A stretch of DNA of 64,000 nt from Pseudomonas sp. CCI4.2 (GTDB taxonomy: Bacteria > Pseudomonadota > Gammaproteobacteria > Pseudomonadales > Pseudomonadaceae): the NCBI RefSeq assembly GCF_034350045.1, contig NZ_CP133781.1:1766001-1830000 (forward strand), read 5' to 3'. Numbering within the stretch: the stretch's first letter is position 1; the number at the start of each line of letters is the position of its first letter. Both the position numbers and the translations under genes were made by a program. The notes under the pieces were generated by a model that did no database searches, was not told the origin of the DNA, and worked only from the letters and a program-made list of their open reading frames with translations. Positions 45,706-56,532 of this stretch are shown in pieces.

Positions 45706-46152
45706 ATGACTGAGCTTGACCTGTTAAGTGATGAAGAGCGCGAAGCGATCAACGACGCGATGCAAACGTCCGATCCGCTTGAGCAACAACGAGTACTTAT
45801 CGTCGATGACAATAAAGACGCACGAGAGCTGTTGGCCGAATTTCTCAGTTCGAATGGCGTCAGTTGCATCACGGCTTCAGATTGCGTTTCGGCAATGAGT
45901 TTGCTTGAGCACCGCAGGTCCATCGGGCTATTGATCACTGACTTGCGCATGGCACCGTGCAACGGTTTGGATCTGATTCGTCAAGTGCGGGAATCGCCGA
46001 TGGCAGCCTTGCCCATCATCATCGTATCGGGCGATGCCGAGGTTGAAGACGCTATTGAGGCGATGCATTTGAGCGTGGTGGATTTTTTGCTAAAGCCGAT
46101 TGATACCCAGCGGGTGCTGGAACTGGTCCGGCGGGAGTTGAGGATCAGTTGA
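45706..46152 (+). CDS. Single-domain response regulator
   Basis: 148 residues: a ~30-residue leader, then a receiver domain with VLIVDDNKDA (acidic pair), phospho-acceptor in LLITDLRM, Ser in IVSGDAE and Lys in FLLKPID. No output domain, so it works by protein contact or as a phosphate relay. No histidine kinase gene is adjacent. ATG 45706 chosen for length; an upstream in-frame ATG at 45682 is less likely. Confidence 0.88.
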   Translation: MTELDLLSDEEREAINDAMQTSDPLEQQRVLIVDDNKDARELLAEFLSSNGVSCITASDCVSAMSLLEHRRSIGLLITDLRMAPCNGLDLIRQVRESPMAALPIIIVSGDAEVEDAIEAMHLSVVDFLLKPIDTQRVLELVRRELRIS

Positions 46153-46158
46153 AAGGTT

Positions 46159-46215
46159 TCGCGAATGAATTCGCCCCCACAGAAATCTCAGTGGGAGCGA
46201 ATTCATTCGCGAATG
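46159..46215. repeat. Inverted REP hairpin between convergent genes
   Basis: TCGCGAATGAATTCGCCCCC and GTGGGAGCGAATTCATTCGC pair with a ~10-base loop between the response regulator (+) and glcB (-) stops. It may serve as a bidirectional terminator. Confidence 0.75.
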
Positions 46216-46255
46216 CAGCACCTCGGGATCACGATAGACCGCGAGGGTCGTTTAC

Positions 46256-48433
46256 CTACAGCCCGTTTTTTGCCTTGAACTCACGACGTCGACGGTGCAG
46301 CACGGGTTCGGTGTAGCCGTTGGGTTGTTTAGTCCCCTCGATCACCAATTCAAGCGCCGCCTGGAACGCAATGTTGCTGTCGAAATCCGGCGCCAGCGGG
46401 CGGTACAGCGGGTCGTTGGCATTCTGCCGGTCGACTACCGGTGCCATGCGCTTGAGGCTTTCGACCACCTGGGTTTCGTTGACCACACCATGGCGCAACC
46501 AGTTGGCGATGTGCTGGCTGGAAATCCGTAGCGTGGCGCGGTCTTCCATCAGGCCAATGTCGTTGATGTCCGGCACCTTCGAGCAACCAACGCCCTGATC
46601 GATCCAGCGCACCACGTAACCCAAGATGCCCTGAGCGTTGTTGTCCAGTTCGTTCTGGATCTCTTCGGGCGTCCAGTCAGTGTTCGGCGCCAACGGAATG
46701 GTCAGGATGTCGTCGACCGAAGCGGGAGCGCGTTTGGCCAATTCGGCCTGGCGGGCGAACACATCGACTTTGTGATAGTGCAACGCGTGCAGCGCAGCAG
46801 CCGTTGGCGAAGGCACCCACGCCGTGTTTGCACCCGCCAGTGGGTGAGCAATTTTCTGCTCAAGCATCGCGGCCATCAGATCAGGCATGGCCCACATGCC
46901 CTTACCGATTTGCGCACGGCCTTGCAGGCCGCAGCTCAAGCCGATATCGACATTTGAGTTTTCGTAGGCGCTGATCCACTTCTCGGCTTTCATCTGTGCT
47001 TTGCGCACAACCGGGCCTGCTTCCATGGACGTATGAATTTCATCGCCCGTGCGATCAAGGAAACCGGTATTGATGAACACCACGCGCTCACTCGCAGCCT
47101 TGATACAGGCCTTAAGGTTGACCGTGGTGCGGCGCTCTTCGTCCATGATCCCGACTTTGAGCGTGTTGCGCGGCAGGTTCAGCACGTCTTCAACGCGACC
47201 AAACAGCTCGTTAGTGAACGCTGCTTCTTGCGGGCCGTGCATTTTCGGTTTAACGATATAGACCGAGCCCGTGCGGCTGTTGGTGCGCTGGCTTTTGCCG
47301 TTGAGGCTGTGGATAGCGGCCAGGCTGGTAAGCAAGCCGTCGAGAATCCCTTCTGGGACTTCGTTGCCGTCCTTGTCGAGAATCGCGTCGATGGTCATCA
47401 GGTGACCGACGTTGCGGATGAACAACAATGAACGGCCATGCAGGCTGACCTCGCCACCGTTGGGTGTGGTGTAGGTTCGGTCGGCGTTCATGGTGCGGGT
47501 GAAAGTTTCGCCGCCTTTTGATACTTGCTCGGCCAAGTCGCCTTTCATCAGGCCCAGCCAGTTGCGGTACACCACGACTTTGTCGTCAGCATCGACAGCG
47601 GCAATAGAATCTTCGCAGTCCATGATGGTGGTCAGCGCGGCTTCCATCAGCACGTCTTTGACGCCCGCCGCATCGGTCTTGCCGACGGGGCTGTCGGCGT
47701 CGATCTGGATCTCGAAATGCAGGCCGTTGTGTTTAAGCACAAGGGTGGTGGGCGCCGACGCTTCGCCATGAAAGCCGATCAATTGCGCGTCGTCAGCCAG
47801 GCCAGAATTGCTCCCGCCCTTAAGGGCGACGACCAGCTTGCCGTCAATCACCTTATAGCCGGTTGAGTCGACGTGAGAGCCCGCAGCCAATGGCGCGGCT
47901 TCGTTGAGGAAGGCGCGGGCGAATGCGATGACCTTGTCGCCGCGAACTTTGTTGTAGCCCTTGGTTTTTTCCGCGCCATCGGCTTCGCTGATGGCGTCGG
48001 TGCCGTACAAAGCGTCGTACAACGAACCCCAACGTGCGTTGGAGGCGTTGAGTGCGAAGCGCGCGTTCATGACCGGGACCACTAACTGTGGACCCGCCAT
48101 GCGGGCAACTTCATCGTCGACGTTTTGCGTGGTGATCTGGAAATCCGCTGCTTCTGGCAACAGGTAACCTATTTCTTGCAGGAAGGCTTTATAAGCCGCT
48201 GCGTTGTGGGCAGCGCCTGCTTGGGATTGGTGCCAGGCATCGATCTGCGCCTGGAAATCGTCACGTTTGGCGAGTAGGGCTTTGTTCTTCGGCGCAAGCT
48301 CGTTGATGAGCTTTTCGGTGCCGGTCCAGAACGTGGCGGCATCAAGGCCGGTTCCTGGGATGGCTTCGTTATTGACGAAGTCCAACAGGACTTTGGCGAC
48401 CTGAAGGCCACCGACTTGAACGTGTTCAGTCAT
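46256..48433 (-). CDS. glcB: Malate synthase G
   Basis: 725 residues, the length of the G isoform. Condenses glyoxylate and acetyl-CoA to malate in the glyoxylate bypass. The TIM-barrel core contains [35 protein letters not shown] (active site), and the C-terminal plug has the catalytic-Asp region near [15 protein letters not shown] and [18 protein letters not shown]. Start at 48433 (MTEHVQVGG) is the conserved one; an in-frame ATG at 48445 would add four residues. Confidence 0.96.
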   Translation of the reverse strand: MTEHVQVGGLQVAKVLLDFVNNEAIPGTGLDAATFWTGTEKLINELAPKNKALLAKRDDFQAQIDAWHQSQAGAAHNAAAYKAFLQEIGYLLPEAADFQITTQNVDDEVARMAGPQLVVPVMNARFALNASNARWGSLYDALYGTDAISEADGAEKTKGYNKVRGDKVIAFARAFLNEAAPLAAGSHVDSTGYKVIDGKLVVALKGGSNSGLADDAQLIGFHGEASAPTTLVLKHNGLHFEIQIDADSPVGKTDAAGVKDVLMEAALTTIMDCEDSIAAVDADDKVVVYRNWLGLMKGDLAEQVSKGGETFTRTMNADRTYTTPNGGEVSLHGRSLLFIRNVGHLMTIDAILDKDGNEVPEGILDGLLTSLAAIHSLNGKSQRTNSRTGSVYIVKPKMHGPQEAAFTNELFGRVEDVLNLPRNTLKVGIMDEERRTTVNLKACIKAASERVVFINTGFLDRTGDEIHTSMEAGPVVRKAQMKAEKWISAYENSNVDIGLSCGLQGRAQIGKGMWAMPDLMAAMLEQKIAHPLAGANTAWVPSPTAAALHALHYHKVDVFARQAELAKRAPASVDDILTIPLAPNTDWTPEEIQNELDNNAQGILGYVVRWIDQGVGCSKVPDINDIGLMEDRATLRISSQHIANWLRHGVVNETQVVESLKRMAPVVDRQNANDPLYRPLAPDFDSNIAFQAALELVIEGTKQPNGYTEPVLHRRRREFKAKNGL

Positions 48434-48745
48434 TGCTTGCCTCACTCTGCTCAGCGGTTAGCTTTTCATCGATCAAACGTTATGTAGTGCGCGCTGCGGC
48501 ATACTACATGAAGCATTGGGTTGTGAAAATCTGGCTAATAACGTCATTGGGCGACCCACAATTAAGTGCCGGTCACTAGGGGAACAAGATGTTCTCAAAA
48601 ATAACGAGGATTGTTCCAGATAATTCTTAAAACGGTACACGATTAGTTTCACCCTGCTGGGTATGCCACGTGCCTATACTGATCCGACCCCCCAGCGGTT
48701 TGCATCTATCACCGTGTGGGCGCCTTCAGAATAAGAGGATTGACC
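48434..48745. other. Divergent promoter region glcB / gcvR-like gene
   Basis: 312 bases between divergent genes. A/T-rich around 48595-48650. No repeat, operator or riboswitch recognised. Confidence 0.4.
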
Positions 48746-49264
48746 GTGGATCATCTCGTCATCACCGTATTTGCCCCGGATCAGCCGGGCCAGGTTGAAC
48801 GCATCGCCGAGTGCATCGCTGGGCATGGTGGTAATTGGCTGGAAAGCCGGATGTCACGTTTAGCTGGGCAATTTGCCGGGGTAGTCAGAGTCGGCGTGCC
48901 TGCCGAATCCCACGATGCAATGCTGGACGCCTTACAAGCCTTGTCGGCTCACGGCATTCGGGTGCTGGTCGCTCAAAGTGAAATCGAGCAGTCCTGCGTC
49001 TGGAAACCTATTGCGATGGAGTTGGTGGGTAACGACCGCCCCGGCATCGTCCGTGACATTACTCGGGTGTTGGCAGAGCAAGGCGTCAACCTTGAGCGAT
49101 TGGTCACCAGCGTGAGCCCGGCACCCATGAGCAGCGAGTTGCTGTTCCATGCCGAAGCGATTCTAGGTGTGCCGCTGACGTTGTCGCTGGAAGTGCTGCA
49201 AAAGCGCTTGGAAACCTTGGCAGACGATCTGATGGTAGAGCTGGTGCTGAAAACCGAAAAATAA
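48746..49264 (+). CDS. Glycine cleavage regulator GcvR-like double ACT protein
   Basis: 172 residues with two ACT domains (about 3-75 and 90-165; LVITVFAPDQPGQVERIAE and LVGNDRPGIVRDITRVLAEQ). Same fold as E. coli GcvR, which inhibits the activator GcvA; the pseudomonad proteins are annotated as glycine cleavage system transcriptional repressor. GTG start at 48746 with AGGA at suitable distance; the in-frame GTG at 48716 is less likely. Confidence 0.82.
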   Translation: MDHLVITVFAPDQPGQVERIAECIAGHGGNWLESRMSRLAGQFAGVVRVGVPAESHDAMLDALQALSAHGIRVLVAQSEIEQSCVWKPIAMELVGNDRPGIVRDITRVLAEQGVNLERLVTSVSPAPMSSELLFHAEAILGVPLTLSLEVLQKRLETLADDLMVELVLKTEK

Positions 49265-49298
49265 AGACGCGGCCTTTCAGGCACATCGATGTTTGACC

Positions 49299-49421
49299 TG
49301 TGGGAGCGCGCTTGCCCGCGATGGAGCGCGAAGCGTTCCCAATTGCCGAGGCTATTTCAGCTGAAGAACTGAGCTGTTCGATTGACGACTGCTGCGCAGC
49401 CGATCGCGGGCAAGCGCGCTC
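49299..49421. repeat. Inverted REP-like pair (family GGGAGCGCGCTTGCCCGCGA)
   Basis: TGTGGGAGCGCGCTTGCCCG faces CGATCGCGGGCAAGCGCGCT. Family member of 20611-20741. Confidence 0.75.
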
Positions 49422-49592
49422 AAGCGGAAAAGGTTATCCACGTTATACCTGCACCTGCCTGTGGATAACCTGGGGAGACAGTGCTGCGGGCCATGTGGGT
49501 AAAGGCTTGCTGGCAAACGATCAAAAAACCAACAGTTTCAATAGGTTGTGCACAAATAGGTTGAACGAGGCTGTGGATAACCTCTGGAGAGA

Positions 49593-49627
49593 TTGCTGTA
49601 AGCCACGGGCGACGTGGCTTACAGCAA
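49593..49627. terminator. Perfect 15-bp hairpin
   Basis: TTGCTGTAAGCCACG, loop GGCGA, CGTGGCTTACAGCAA. A run of six T follows 8 bases later on the plus strand, so it may end the GcvR-like transcript. It also belongs to the repeat shared with 1.64-1.93 kb. Confidence 0.5.
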
Positions 49628-49643
49628 GTTGTGCGTTTTTTGA

Positions 49644-50543
49644 TCAGTTGTTCTGTAGCGCGCTTCGTCGAGACCTCAGCCAGATATCGACGCTGTAGAC
49701 CGCCAATCCCGCCCAAATAAACGCAAACGCGAGCAACGTGGTGCTCGAAAGTTGTTCACCGTAAACCATCACGGCTAACGCCAATACCAACGTGGGGGCT
49801 ACGTATTGCAGGAAGCCCAGTGTGGTGTAAGGCAAATGCCGCGCGGCAGCGTTGAAGCAAATCAGCGGCATGACCGTTATCGGCCCGGCAGCGGCCAACC
49901 ACCAGGCTTCGGAGGTGGTCCAAAAGCTGGCTTGCGCGCTGGCGGCTGCCGGGTTGAACAACATCCAGCCCATGGCCAGTGGCACCAACAACCAGGTTTC
50001 CACCACCAACCCCGGCAATGCGGCGACTGGCGCCTGTTTACGGATCAGCCCGTAGAAGGCAAAACTCAACGCCAGCACCAGCGAAACCCACGGCAGACTA
50101 CCGACTTGCCACACTTGCTGGGCAACGCCCACCGCCGCCAGACCTACTGCCATCCACTGCAAGGGACGCAAGCGTTCGCGCAACAGCAGCATGCCCAGCA
50201 ACACATTGACCAGCGGGTTGATGTAGTAGCCGAGACTGGCTTCAAGCATCCGCCCGTTATTCACCGCCCACACGTAGGTCAGCCAGTTGATTGCGATCAG
50301 GCTTCCGCTCAACGTGAGGATGGCCAAACGACCTGGGTTGTCGCGCAGCTCACGCCACCAACCGGGATGTTTCCACACCATCAGCAGCAACGAGCCGCAC
50401 AACGCTGACCACAGCACCCGATGGACAATAATCTCCACTGACGGGACGGCGGCGATGGCTTTGAAATAAAGCGGGAACAAGCCCCAAGTGATGTAGGCGG
50501 TGAGGCCAAGAATGTACCCGCGACGCGGGTTAACGGCGTGCAT
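49644..50543 (-). CDS. rarD: EamA-family transporter RarD
   Basis: 299 residues, ten membrane helices in two EamA repeats. GYILGLTAYITWGLFPLYFK at the N-terminus, NWLTYVWAVNNGRMLEASLGYYINPL and LPYTTLGFLQYVAPTL are RarD signatures. RarD was named for chloramphenicol sensitivity; the true substrate is unknown. Confidence 0.9.
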   Translation of the reverse strand: MHAVNPRRGYILGLTAYITWGLFPLYFKAIAAVPSVEIIVHRVLWSALCGSLLLMVWKHPGWWRELRDNPGRLAILTLSGSLIAINWLTYVWAVNNGRMLEASLGYYINPLVNVLLGMLLLRERLRPLQWMAVGLAAVGVAQQVWQVGSLPWVSLVLALSFAFYGLIRKQAPVAALPGLVVETWLLVPLAMGWMLFNPAAASAQASFWTTSEAWWLAAAGPITVMPLICFNAAARHLPYTTLGFLQYVAPTLVLALAVMVYGEQLSSTTLLAFAFIWAGLAVYSVDIWLRSRRSALQNN

Positions 50544-50628
50544 GCATGTTCCTTACGCAGCGAATGATCAGGCGAAGTTTCTTTAAGCGAGCGCCGTTGC
50601 TCAGAGGCTGCGGCGCTTGGGTCGAGGG

Positions 50629-51603
50629 CTAAAACAGCTTTAGTGGTTCTTCGTTGAGTGCCGACAATTGTTCGCGCAATGCCAGCACTTGATCGCCCCA
50701 GTAACGCTCGGTACCGAACCACGGAAAGCTGTGCGGGAAGGCCGGGTCGTCCCAGCGCCGGGCGAGCCATGCGCTGTAGTGCATCAGGCGTAGGGCGCGC
50801 AGCGGTTCGATCAACGCCAGTTCGCGGGGATTGAAGTCGTGGAATTCGCTGTAGCCGTCCATCAACTCGGACAACTGGCTCAAGCATTCCTGACGATCAC
50901 CGGCGAGCATCATCCAAATGTCTTGGGCCGCAGGACCCATGCGGCAGTCATCAAGGTCGACGATGTGGAACATTTCATCCCGGGCCATCATGTTGCCGGG
51001 GTGGCAGTCGCCGTGCATGCGGATATTTTTATGCGGCGTGGCGGCGTAAACGTCTTCGACGCGCTTGAGCAAGTCGCGGGCGACTGACTCATACGCCGGC
51101 AACAAACTGCGCGGAATACAGTTGTTTTCCAGCAGAAAGGCCAATGAGTCGTGGCCGAAATTTTTAACACCAAGCACTTGGCGGTGCTCAAACGGCTTGG
51201 TGGCGCCTACCGCATGCAGGCGACCGAGCAGTTGCCCGAGGCGATACAGTTGATCCAGATTTCCCGGCTCTGGCGCCCGACCGCCACGGCGTGGGAACAA
51301 GGTGAAACGAAAGCCGGCATGTTCGTGCAGGGTTTCGCCGTTGTGTACGAGGGGGGCAACCACTGGCACATCAACTTCAGCCAGCTCAAAGGTGAAGCTG
51401 TGTTCTTCGAGAATGGCTTCATTGGTCCAGCGTTGCGGCCGGTAGAACTTGGCGATCAGCGGCTCGCCGTCTTCGATGCCGACTTGATACACACGGTTTT
51501 CGTAACTGTTGAGCGCAAGGATGCGGGCGTCGCTGAGAAAGCCAATGCTTTCGACAGCATCGAGCACCAAGTCAGGCGTGAGTGTTGCAAACGGGTGGGC
51601 CAT
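50629..51603 (-). CDS. srkA: Stress-response Ser/Thr kinase (SrkA/YihE family)
   Basis: 324 residues. APH-like kinase fold: catalytic HGDCHPGNMM near residue 195 and metal-binding IVDLDDCRMGPA near 213; ATP-binding N-lobe with ENRVYQVGIEDGEPLIAKFYR. E. coli SrkA limits MazEF-related death and acts in envelope stress. ATG 51603 preceded by AGGAG. No DsbA gene adjacent, unlike in enterics. Confidence 0.9.
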   Translation of the reverse strand: MAHPFATLTPDLVLDAVESIGFLSDARILALNSYENRVYQVGIEDGEPLIAKFYRPQRWTNEAILEEHSFTFELAEVDVPVVAPLVHNGETLHEHAGFRFTLFPRRGGRAPEPGNLDQLYRLGQLLGRLHAVGATKPFEHRQVLGVKNFGHDSLAFLLENNCIPRSLLPAYESVARDLLKRVEDVYAATPHKNIRMHGDCHPGNMMARDEMFHIVDLDDCRMGPAAQDIWMMLAGDRQECLSQLSELMDGYSEFHDFNPRELALIEPLRALRLMHYSAWLARRWDDPAFPHSFPWFGTERYWGDQVLALREQLSALNEEPLKLF

Positions 51604-51758
51604 GCTTACTCCTGCGCGCAGCAGGCTGCCGCGTCGGGCCCGATATGTTAGCGCAATGAGGCTGCGCCTGACACATTCGCTGATTTGCCCGAGGCTGCAG
51701 GAGCCAACGTGTTGGCGAAGAAGTCAGCCCCGCAAACAGTTTGGGACTTGGCCATGCA

Positions 51759-52493
51759 TCAGTCCTGAGGCTTTGGCGTTCGCGCGAGGCAATAAATATC
51801 CACCCGCCTTGCTCCCCCGTCCATGAGCAAGCGCGACAGGGCGTTCACCGTTGCGCCGGTGGTTAACACATCGTCCACCACCGCAAAATGTTTGCCCTCT
51901 ATCTGTGCTCCGGGACGGATGGCAAACGCTTTGCGCAAATTGCTTTGACGGGCTTTGGCGTCCAATCCTTGCTGCGCTGGGGTTTCCAGTACCCGAAGCA
52001 ACAAACGCTCGTCGGATGCCAAGTCCAGTTGCGTGCCTAGCCAGCGGGTCAGCATCTCGGCTTGGTTATAACCTCGCTGCCGTAGTCGTTTACTCGCAAG
52101 CGGCACCGGCAGCAGACAATCCGGGCGCGCAAGGCCCTCAGCAAAGCGGTGTTGCAGAGCTTGCCCGAGCAACTGCGCAAGCAGCCGACCCATGGGCCAT
52201 TTGGCTTGATGTTTAAAGCGTGTGACCAGGCTGTCGATGGGGAAGTCGTAACCCCACGGCACCACGACTTCGCTGAACGCAGGCGGCTGTCGCTGGCATT
52301 GACCGCACGTCAGGCCTGCCATTGGCATAGGCAGCGCACAACGTTCACAGCTGTCTCCAAGCCAAGGCAGGTCAGTTTCACAGCCGGTACAGATAGGAAA
52401 TAACGCGTCTGTGGTCTCGTCGCACAATAAACATGTTTGTTTGTTTTTTAACCAGATGTAAACCTGATGCGTGCTCTGTGGTTGACAGCGCAT
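51759..52493 (-). CDS. comF: ComF family phosphoribosyltransferase-like protein
   Basis: 244 residues. N-terminal four-cysteine zinc knuckles (CLLCDE, CTGC, CERC, CGQC) and a C-terminal type I phosphoribosyltransferase domain with the PRPP loop VVDDVLTTGATV. KRLRQRGYNQAEML is the ComF signature. ComF takes part in DNA uptake in naturally competent bacteria; in Pseudomonas the role is unproved. Divergent from bioB, as is usual in the genus. Confidence 0.9.
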   Translation of the reverse strand: MRCQPQSTHQVYIWLKNKQTCLLCDETTDALFPICTGCETDLPWLGDSCERCALPMPMAGLTCGQCQRQPPAFSEVVVPWGYDFPIDSLVTRFKHQAKWPMGRLLAQLLGQALQHRFAEGLARPDCLLPVPLASKRLRQRGYNQAEMLTRWLGTQLDLASDERLLLRVLETPAQQGLDAKARQSNLRKAFAIRPGAQIEGKHFAVVDDVLTTGATVNALSRLLMDGGARRVDIYCLARTPKPQD

Positions 52494-52593
52494 GGCTCTT
52501 CCTTAAATATGCCGAACATCCGTGTAGTCCGAATGACCGTGTGTTCTAACCGCGCTCATTCGCGCAAGCCAAGAACAAACAAGGAGCCGCCCA

Positions 52594-53652
52594 ATGAGCG
52601 CCAGCATCACCGCCACTCTGCGTCACGACTGGACTTTAGCCGAGGTCAGAGCGCTGTTCTTACAGCCATTCAATGACCTGTTGTTTCAGGCGCAGACCGT
52701 GCACCGTGCTCATTTCGACGCCAACCGGGTTCAGGTGTCGACGCTGCTCTCGATCAAAACCGGGGCCTGCCCGGAAGATTGCAAATACTGCCCGCAGTCC
52801 GGCCACTACAACACCGGGCTGGAGAAAGAGAAGCTGCTGGAAGTGCAGAAAGTCCTGGAAGAGGCCGCACGCGCTAAATCCATCGGCTCCACGCGTTTCT
52901 GCATGGGCGCGGCCTGGAAGCATCCGTCTGCCAAAGACATGCCGTATGTGCTGGAAATGGTGAAAGGCGTTAAAGCCATGGGCCTTGAAACCTGCATGAC
53001 CTTGGGGCGTCTCGATCAGGATCAAACCGCCGCACTGGCCACCGCAGGGTTGGATTACTACAACCACAACCTCGACACCTCGCCAGAGTTCTACGGCAGC
53101 ATCATTACCACCCGCACCTATAGCGAGCGTCTGCAGACCTTGGCCTATGTGCGTGAGTCGGGGATGAAGATCTGTTCCGGCGGGATTCTGGGCATGGGTG
53201 AAAGCCTTGATGACCGTGCCGGGCTGCTGATGCAACTGGCGAACCTGGCGGAGCATCCGGAATCGGTGCCGATCAACATGTTGGTCAAGGTGGCCGGTAC
53301 ACCGCTGGAAAACGCCGAAGACATCGACCCGTTCGACTTCATTCGGATGCTGGCGGTGGCGCGCATCATGATGCCGCAGTCCCACGTGCGCCTGTCCGCT
53401 GGCCGCGAAGCGATGAATGAACAGATGCAAGCGCTGGCGTTCTTCGCCGGTGCCAATTCAATTTTCTATGGCGACAAGTTGCTGACCACTGCCAACCCAC
53501 AAGCCGACAAGGACATGCAGCTGTTCTCGCGTCTGGGCATCCTTCCGGAAGCCGGGGTGGAACATTCAGACGAAGTGCATCAGGCCGCTATCGAGCAGGC
53601 GTTGATCGAGCAAAAGAGCAGCGAAATGTTTTACGACGCTACTGCGGTCTGA
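52594..53652 (+). CDS. bioB: Biotin synthase
   Basis: 352 residues. Radical SAM enzyme that inserts sulfur into dethiobiotin. [11 protein letters not shown] holds the CxxxCxxC 4Fe-4S motif; [14 protein letters not shown] and [14 protein letters not shown] are family signatures, with the Arg that ligates the 2Fe-2S cluster. AAGGAG precedes the ATG. First gene of the biotin cluster. No BirA-type operator is evident upstream. Confidence 0.96.
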   Translation: MSASITATLRHDWTLAEVRALFLQPFNDLLFQAQTVHRAHFDANRVQVSTLLSIKTGACPEDCKYCPQSGHYNTGLEKEKLLEVQKVLEEAARAKSIGSTRFCMGAAWKHPSAKDMPYVLEMVKGVKAMGLETCMTLGRLDQDQTAALATAGLDYYNHNLDTSPEFYGSIITTRTYSERLQTLAYVRESGMKICSGGILGMGESLDDRAGLLMQLANLAEHPESVPINMLVKVAGTPLENAEDIDPFDFIRMLAVARIMMPQSHVRLSAGREAMNEQMQALAFFAGANSIFYGDKLLTTANPQADKDMQLFSRLGILPEAGVEHSDEVHQAAIEQALIEQKSSEMFYDATAV

Positions 53653-53665
53653 TTTTGCCTTTACC

Positions 53666-53742
53666 TCTGTAGGAGCCAACGTTGGCGAGGCGGCGTGTCT
53701 GATACGCCGCGCAAGGCCTTCGCCAACACGTTGGCTCCTACA
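53666..53742. repeat. Inverted REP-like pair between bioB and bioF
   Basis: CTGTAGGAGCCAACGTTGGC faces CGCCAACACGTTGGCTCCTA, with inner arms GGCGGCGTGTC / GATACGCCGC. It splits bioB from the tightly packed bioFHCD genes. Confidence 0.8.
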
Positions 53743-53773
53743 GGAACGCTACCCAAACACCCATGAGGCCTGC

Positions 53774-54964
53774 ATGTCTTTCGATCTCCGCACGCGTCTG
53801 GCTGTTCGTCGCGCTGAACAGCTTTACCGTCATCGTCCATTGCTGCAAAGCCCCCAAGGCCCTGAAGTGGTGGTCGATGGTCAGCCGCTGTTGGCGTTCT
53901 GTAACAACGACTACCTCGGCTTGGCCAATCACCCTGAAGTCATTGCCGCGTGGCAAGCCGGCGCGGATCGCTGGGGTGTGGGCGGCGGCGCTTCGCACTT
54001 GGTGATCGGCCACAGCAGCCCGCACCACGAACTTGAAGAGGCCTTGGCCGACTTGACCGGTCGTCCTCGTGCGTTGCTGTTTTCCAACGGCTACATGGCC
54101 AACCTTGGTGCGGTCACGGCGCTGGTCGGGAAGGGTGATTCGGTCATCGAAGACCGACTAAATCATGCTTCTTTACTGGACGCTGGTTTGCTCAGCGGCG
54201 CACGGTTTTCTCGCTATCTGCACAACGACGCCAACAGCCTCGACTCACGTTTAGAGAAGGCCAGCGGCAATACGTTGGTGGTCACCGATGGCGTGTTTAG
54301 CATGGACGGCGATTTGGCTAACCTGCCAGCGCTGGCCCAGGCGGCAAAAGCTAAAGGCGCCTGGCTGATGGTGGATGACGCCCACGGATTTGGCCCGCTG
54401 GGCGCCAACGGCGCCGGGGCTGTCGAGCATTTTGGCTTGAGCATAGAAGACGTACCGGTATTGGTCGGCACGCTGGGTAAAGCCTTTGGCACGGCGGGCG
54501 CTTTCGTCGCGGGCAGCGAAGAGCTGATCGAAACCCTGATCCAGTTCGCCCGGCCCTACATTTACACTACTAGCCAACCGCCTGCGCTGGCCTGCGCCAC
54601 GCTAAAAAGCCTTGAAATTCTGCGCAGCGAACATTGGCGTCGCGAGCACCTGCAACGTCTGATTCAGCAGTTCCGCCAAGGAGCCCAACAGATCGGTCTG
54701 CAACTGGTGGACAGCTTCACGCCGATTCAGCCAATCCTTATCGGTGACAGTGGACGCGCTTTACGCCTGTCGCAGATGTTGCGTGATCGTGGCCTGCTGG
54801 TGACCGCTATTCGCCCGCCAACCGTCCCTGCCGGCGGTGCGCGTTTACGTGTCACCTTGTCCGCCGCCCACAGCGAAGCGCAAGTGCAGCTATTGTTGAA
54901 TGCATTGGCGCAGTGTTATCCGCTGCTCGGTGAACACGAATTGGTGGAAGCGGACCATGCGTGA
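53774..54964 (+). CDS. bioF: 8-amino-7-oxononanoate synthase
   Basis: 396 residues. PLP enzyme joining pimeloyl-ACP and alanine. PLP lysine in [24 protein letters not shown] and [12 protein letters not shown] are conserved. Its end overlaps the bioH start by 8 bases, so bioFHC are translated as a coupled set. Confidence 0.95.
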   Translation: MSFDLRTRLAVRRAEQLYRHRPLLQSPQGPEVVVDGQPLLAFCNNDYLGLANHPEVIAAWQAGADRWGVGGGASHLVIGHSSPHHELEEALADLTGRPRALLFSNGYMANLGAVTALVGKGDSVIEDRLNHASLLDAGLLSGARFSRYLHNDANSLDSRLEKASGNTLVVTDGVFSMDGDLANLPALAQAAKAKGAWLMVDDAHGFGPLGANGAGAVEHFGLSIEDVPVLVGTLGKAFGTAGAFVAGSEELIETLIQFARPYIYTTSQPPALACATLKSLEILRSEHWRREHLQRLIQQFRQGAQQIGLQLVDSFTPIQPILIGDSGRALRLSQMLRDRGLLVTAIRPPTVPAGGARLRVTLSAAHSEAQVQLLLNALAQCYPLLGEHELVEADHA

Positions 54965-55703
54965 TCGTCTGATTTTGCTACCAGGCTGGGGTTTAGGGAT
55001 CTCACCGTTAGAGCCGTTGGCCGCTGCGTTGCGCGGTCTCGACGAGCATTTGCGGGTAGAAATCGAACCGTTGCCCGATGTCCAATTGTCGGCTTTCGGC
55101 GACATCGAGCTGAGCGAAGTGCTTGATGAACTCGATGCCACATTGCCCGACAATGCTTGGCTCGGGGGCTGGTCTTTAGGTGGGATGTTGGCGACGGAAC
55201 TGGCCGCGCGTCGTGCCGATCGTTGCTGTGGTCTGCTGACGTTCGCCAGTAACAGCTCCTTCGTTTCTCGTAGCGACTGGCCCCATGCGATGTCGCCCGA
55301 GGCATTCGATGCGTTTCTCGCCGGGTGCTCGGTTGATCCGCAGGGCACACTAAAACGTTTCAGCCTGCTGTGCGTTCAAGGCGCCGAAGACCCTCGTGGT
55401 TTGGCCCGGTTGTTAAACGCTGCCGCACCGCACACTTCGCCCGACGCGCTGCTGCATGGCTTGAAATTGTTGGCACAACTCGATACCCGTAAAGCGCTGC
55501 AAGCCTATCGCGGGCCCCAACTGCATCTGTTTGCGGGGCTTGATGCGCTGGTGCCGGCCGAGGCTGCAAGCGATCTACTGAGTGTGCTGCCCGATGTGGA
55601 AATCGGCTTGATCGAACAGGCCAGCCACGCGTTCATTCTGGAAAACCCACACGGTGTTGCTGCGGCAATCCAGGCGTTTTTACACGAGTCCGGTGATGAC
55701 TGA
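54957..55703 (+). CDS. bioH: Pimeloyl-ACP methyl ester carboxylesterase
   Basis: 248 residues. Alpha/beta hydrolase: nucleophile Ser in GGWSLGGM, Asp in [11 protein letters not shown] and His in ASHAFILE. Frees pimeloyl-ACP from its methyl ester. Start at 54957 ([12 protein letters not shown]) overlaps the bioF end; stop overlaps the bioC start by 8 bases. Confidence 0.93.
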   Translation: MRDRLILLPGWGLGISPLEPLAAALRGLDEHLRVEIEPLPDVQLSAFGDIELSEVLDELDATLPDNAWLGGWSLGGMLATELAARRADRCCGLLTFASNSSFVSRSDWPHAMSPEAFDAFLAGCSVDPQGTLKRFSLLCVQGAEDPRGLARLLNAAAPHTSPDALLHGLKLLAQLDTRKALQAYRGPQLHLFAGLDALVPAEAASDLLSVLPDVEIGLIEQASHAFILENPHGVAAAIQAFLHESGDD

Positions 55704-56517
55704 TTTGTCCTTCTTCAAAAAAACCAGCGTCGAGACCGGCGCGTTGCCCGACAAGCGTCAGGTAGCGGCGTCTTTTTCCCGCGCCGCCGCCAGTTACGAC
55801 AGCGTGGCCGAGTTACAACGCGCGGTCGGAAGCGAACTGCTGGCACGTTTGCCCGCTGAATTGAAACCGTCGCGCTGGTTAGACCTTGGCAGCGGCACGG
55901 GTTATTTCAGCCGCATTCTGGCGCAAACGTTCGACGGGAGCGAAGGCGTTGCCCTGGATATCGCCGAAGGCATGCTGCGCCATGCGCGTCCTTTGGGTGG
56001 TGCCCAGCATTTTGTAACGGGCGATGCCGAGCAAATACCGCTGGCAGACCACTCTTGCGGATTGATTTTTTCCAGCCTGGCTGTCCAGTGGTGTGAAAAT
56101 TTCGGCGCGGTGCTCAGCGAAGCGCGGCGTGTATTGGAACCGGGCGGCGTGATGGTGTTTGCCAGTTTATGCGTCGGTACGTTGTATGAATTGCGCGAGA
56201 GTTGGCAGGCGGTAGACGGAATGATCCACGTCAATCGCTTCCGTCAATTCGACGATTACCGCCAGCTTTGTAACGCCAGTGGGTTGCGGGTTCGCAGTAT
56301 CGACGTGCAACCCCATGTGCTGCATTACCCGGATGTCCGCAGCCTGACCCATGAATTAAAAGCCTTGGGCGCACACAACCTAAATCCTGGCCGGCCCGGC
56401 GGTTTGACCGGTCGTGCGCGCATAATGGGGCTGATCGACGCTTACGAACGGTTTCGCCATAGCGAAGGGCTGCCGGCCACTTACCAAGTGGTCTACGCGG
56501 TGTTGGAAAAACCATGA
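55696..56517 (+). CDS. bioC: Malonyl-ACP O-methyltransferase
   Basis: 273 residues. Class I methyltransferase: [13 protein letters not shown] near residue 57 binds [16 protein letters not shown] is the BioC post-motif segment. It methylates malonyl-ACP to disguise it for fatty-acid elongation towards pimelate. Start ATG 55696 ([10 protein letters not shown]), overlapping bioH. Confidence 0.93.
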   Translation: MTDLSFFKKTSVETGALPDKRQVAASFSRAAASYDSVAELQRAVGSELLARLPAELKPSRWLDLGSGTGYFSRILAQTFDGSEGVALDIAEGMLRHARPLGGAQHFVTGDAEQIPLADHSCGLIFSSLAVQWCENFGAVLSEARRVLEPGGVMVFASLCVGTLYELRESWQAVDGMIHVNRFRQFDDYRQLCNASGLRVRSIDVQPHVLHYPDVRSLTHELKALGAHNLNPGRPGGLTGRARIMGLIDAYERFRHSEGLPATYQVVYAVLEKP

Positions 56518-56532
56518 AGGGCAGGCACTGAG

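Larger units (their letters stand above)
49265..49643. other. Intergenic region with REP pair, DnaA-box-like sites and hairpin
   Basis: 379 bases between convergent genes. It holds a REP pair (49299-49421), TTATCCACG at 49434-49442, TGTGGATAA at 49460-49468 and 49572-49580, and a perfect 15-bp hairpin at 49593-49627. It has the same make-up as 1640-1935. Confidence 0.65.

Noticed and set aside
52494..52593. BirA operator before bioB
   Set aside because: No convincing inverted repeat of the known type.
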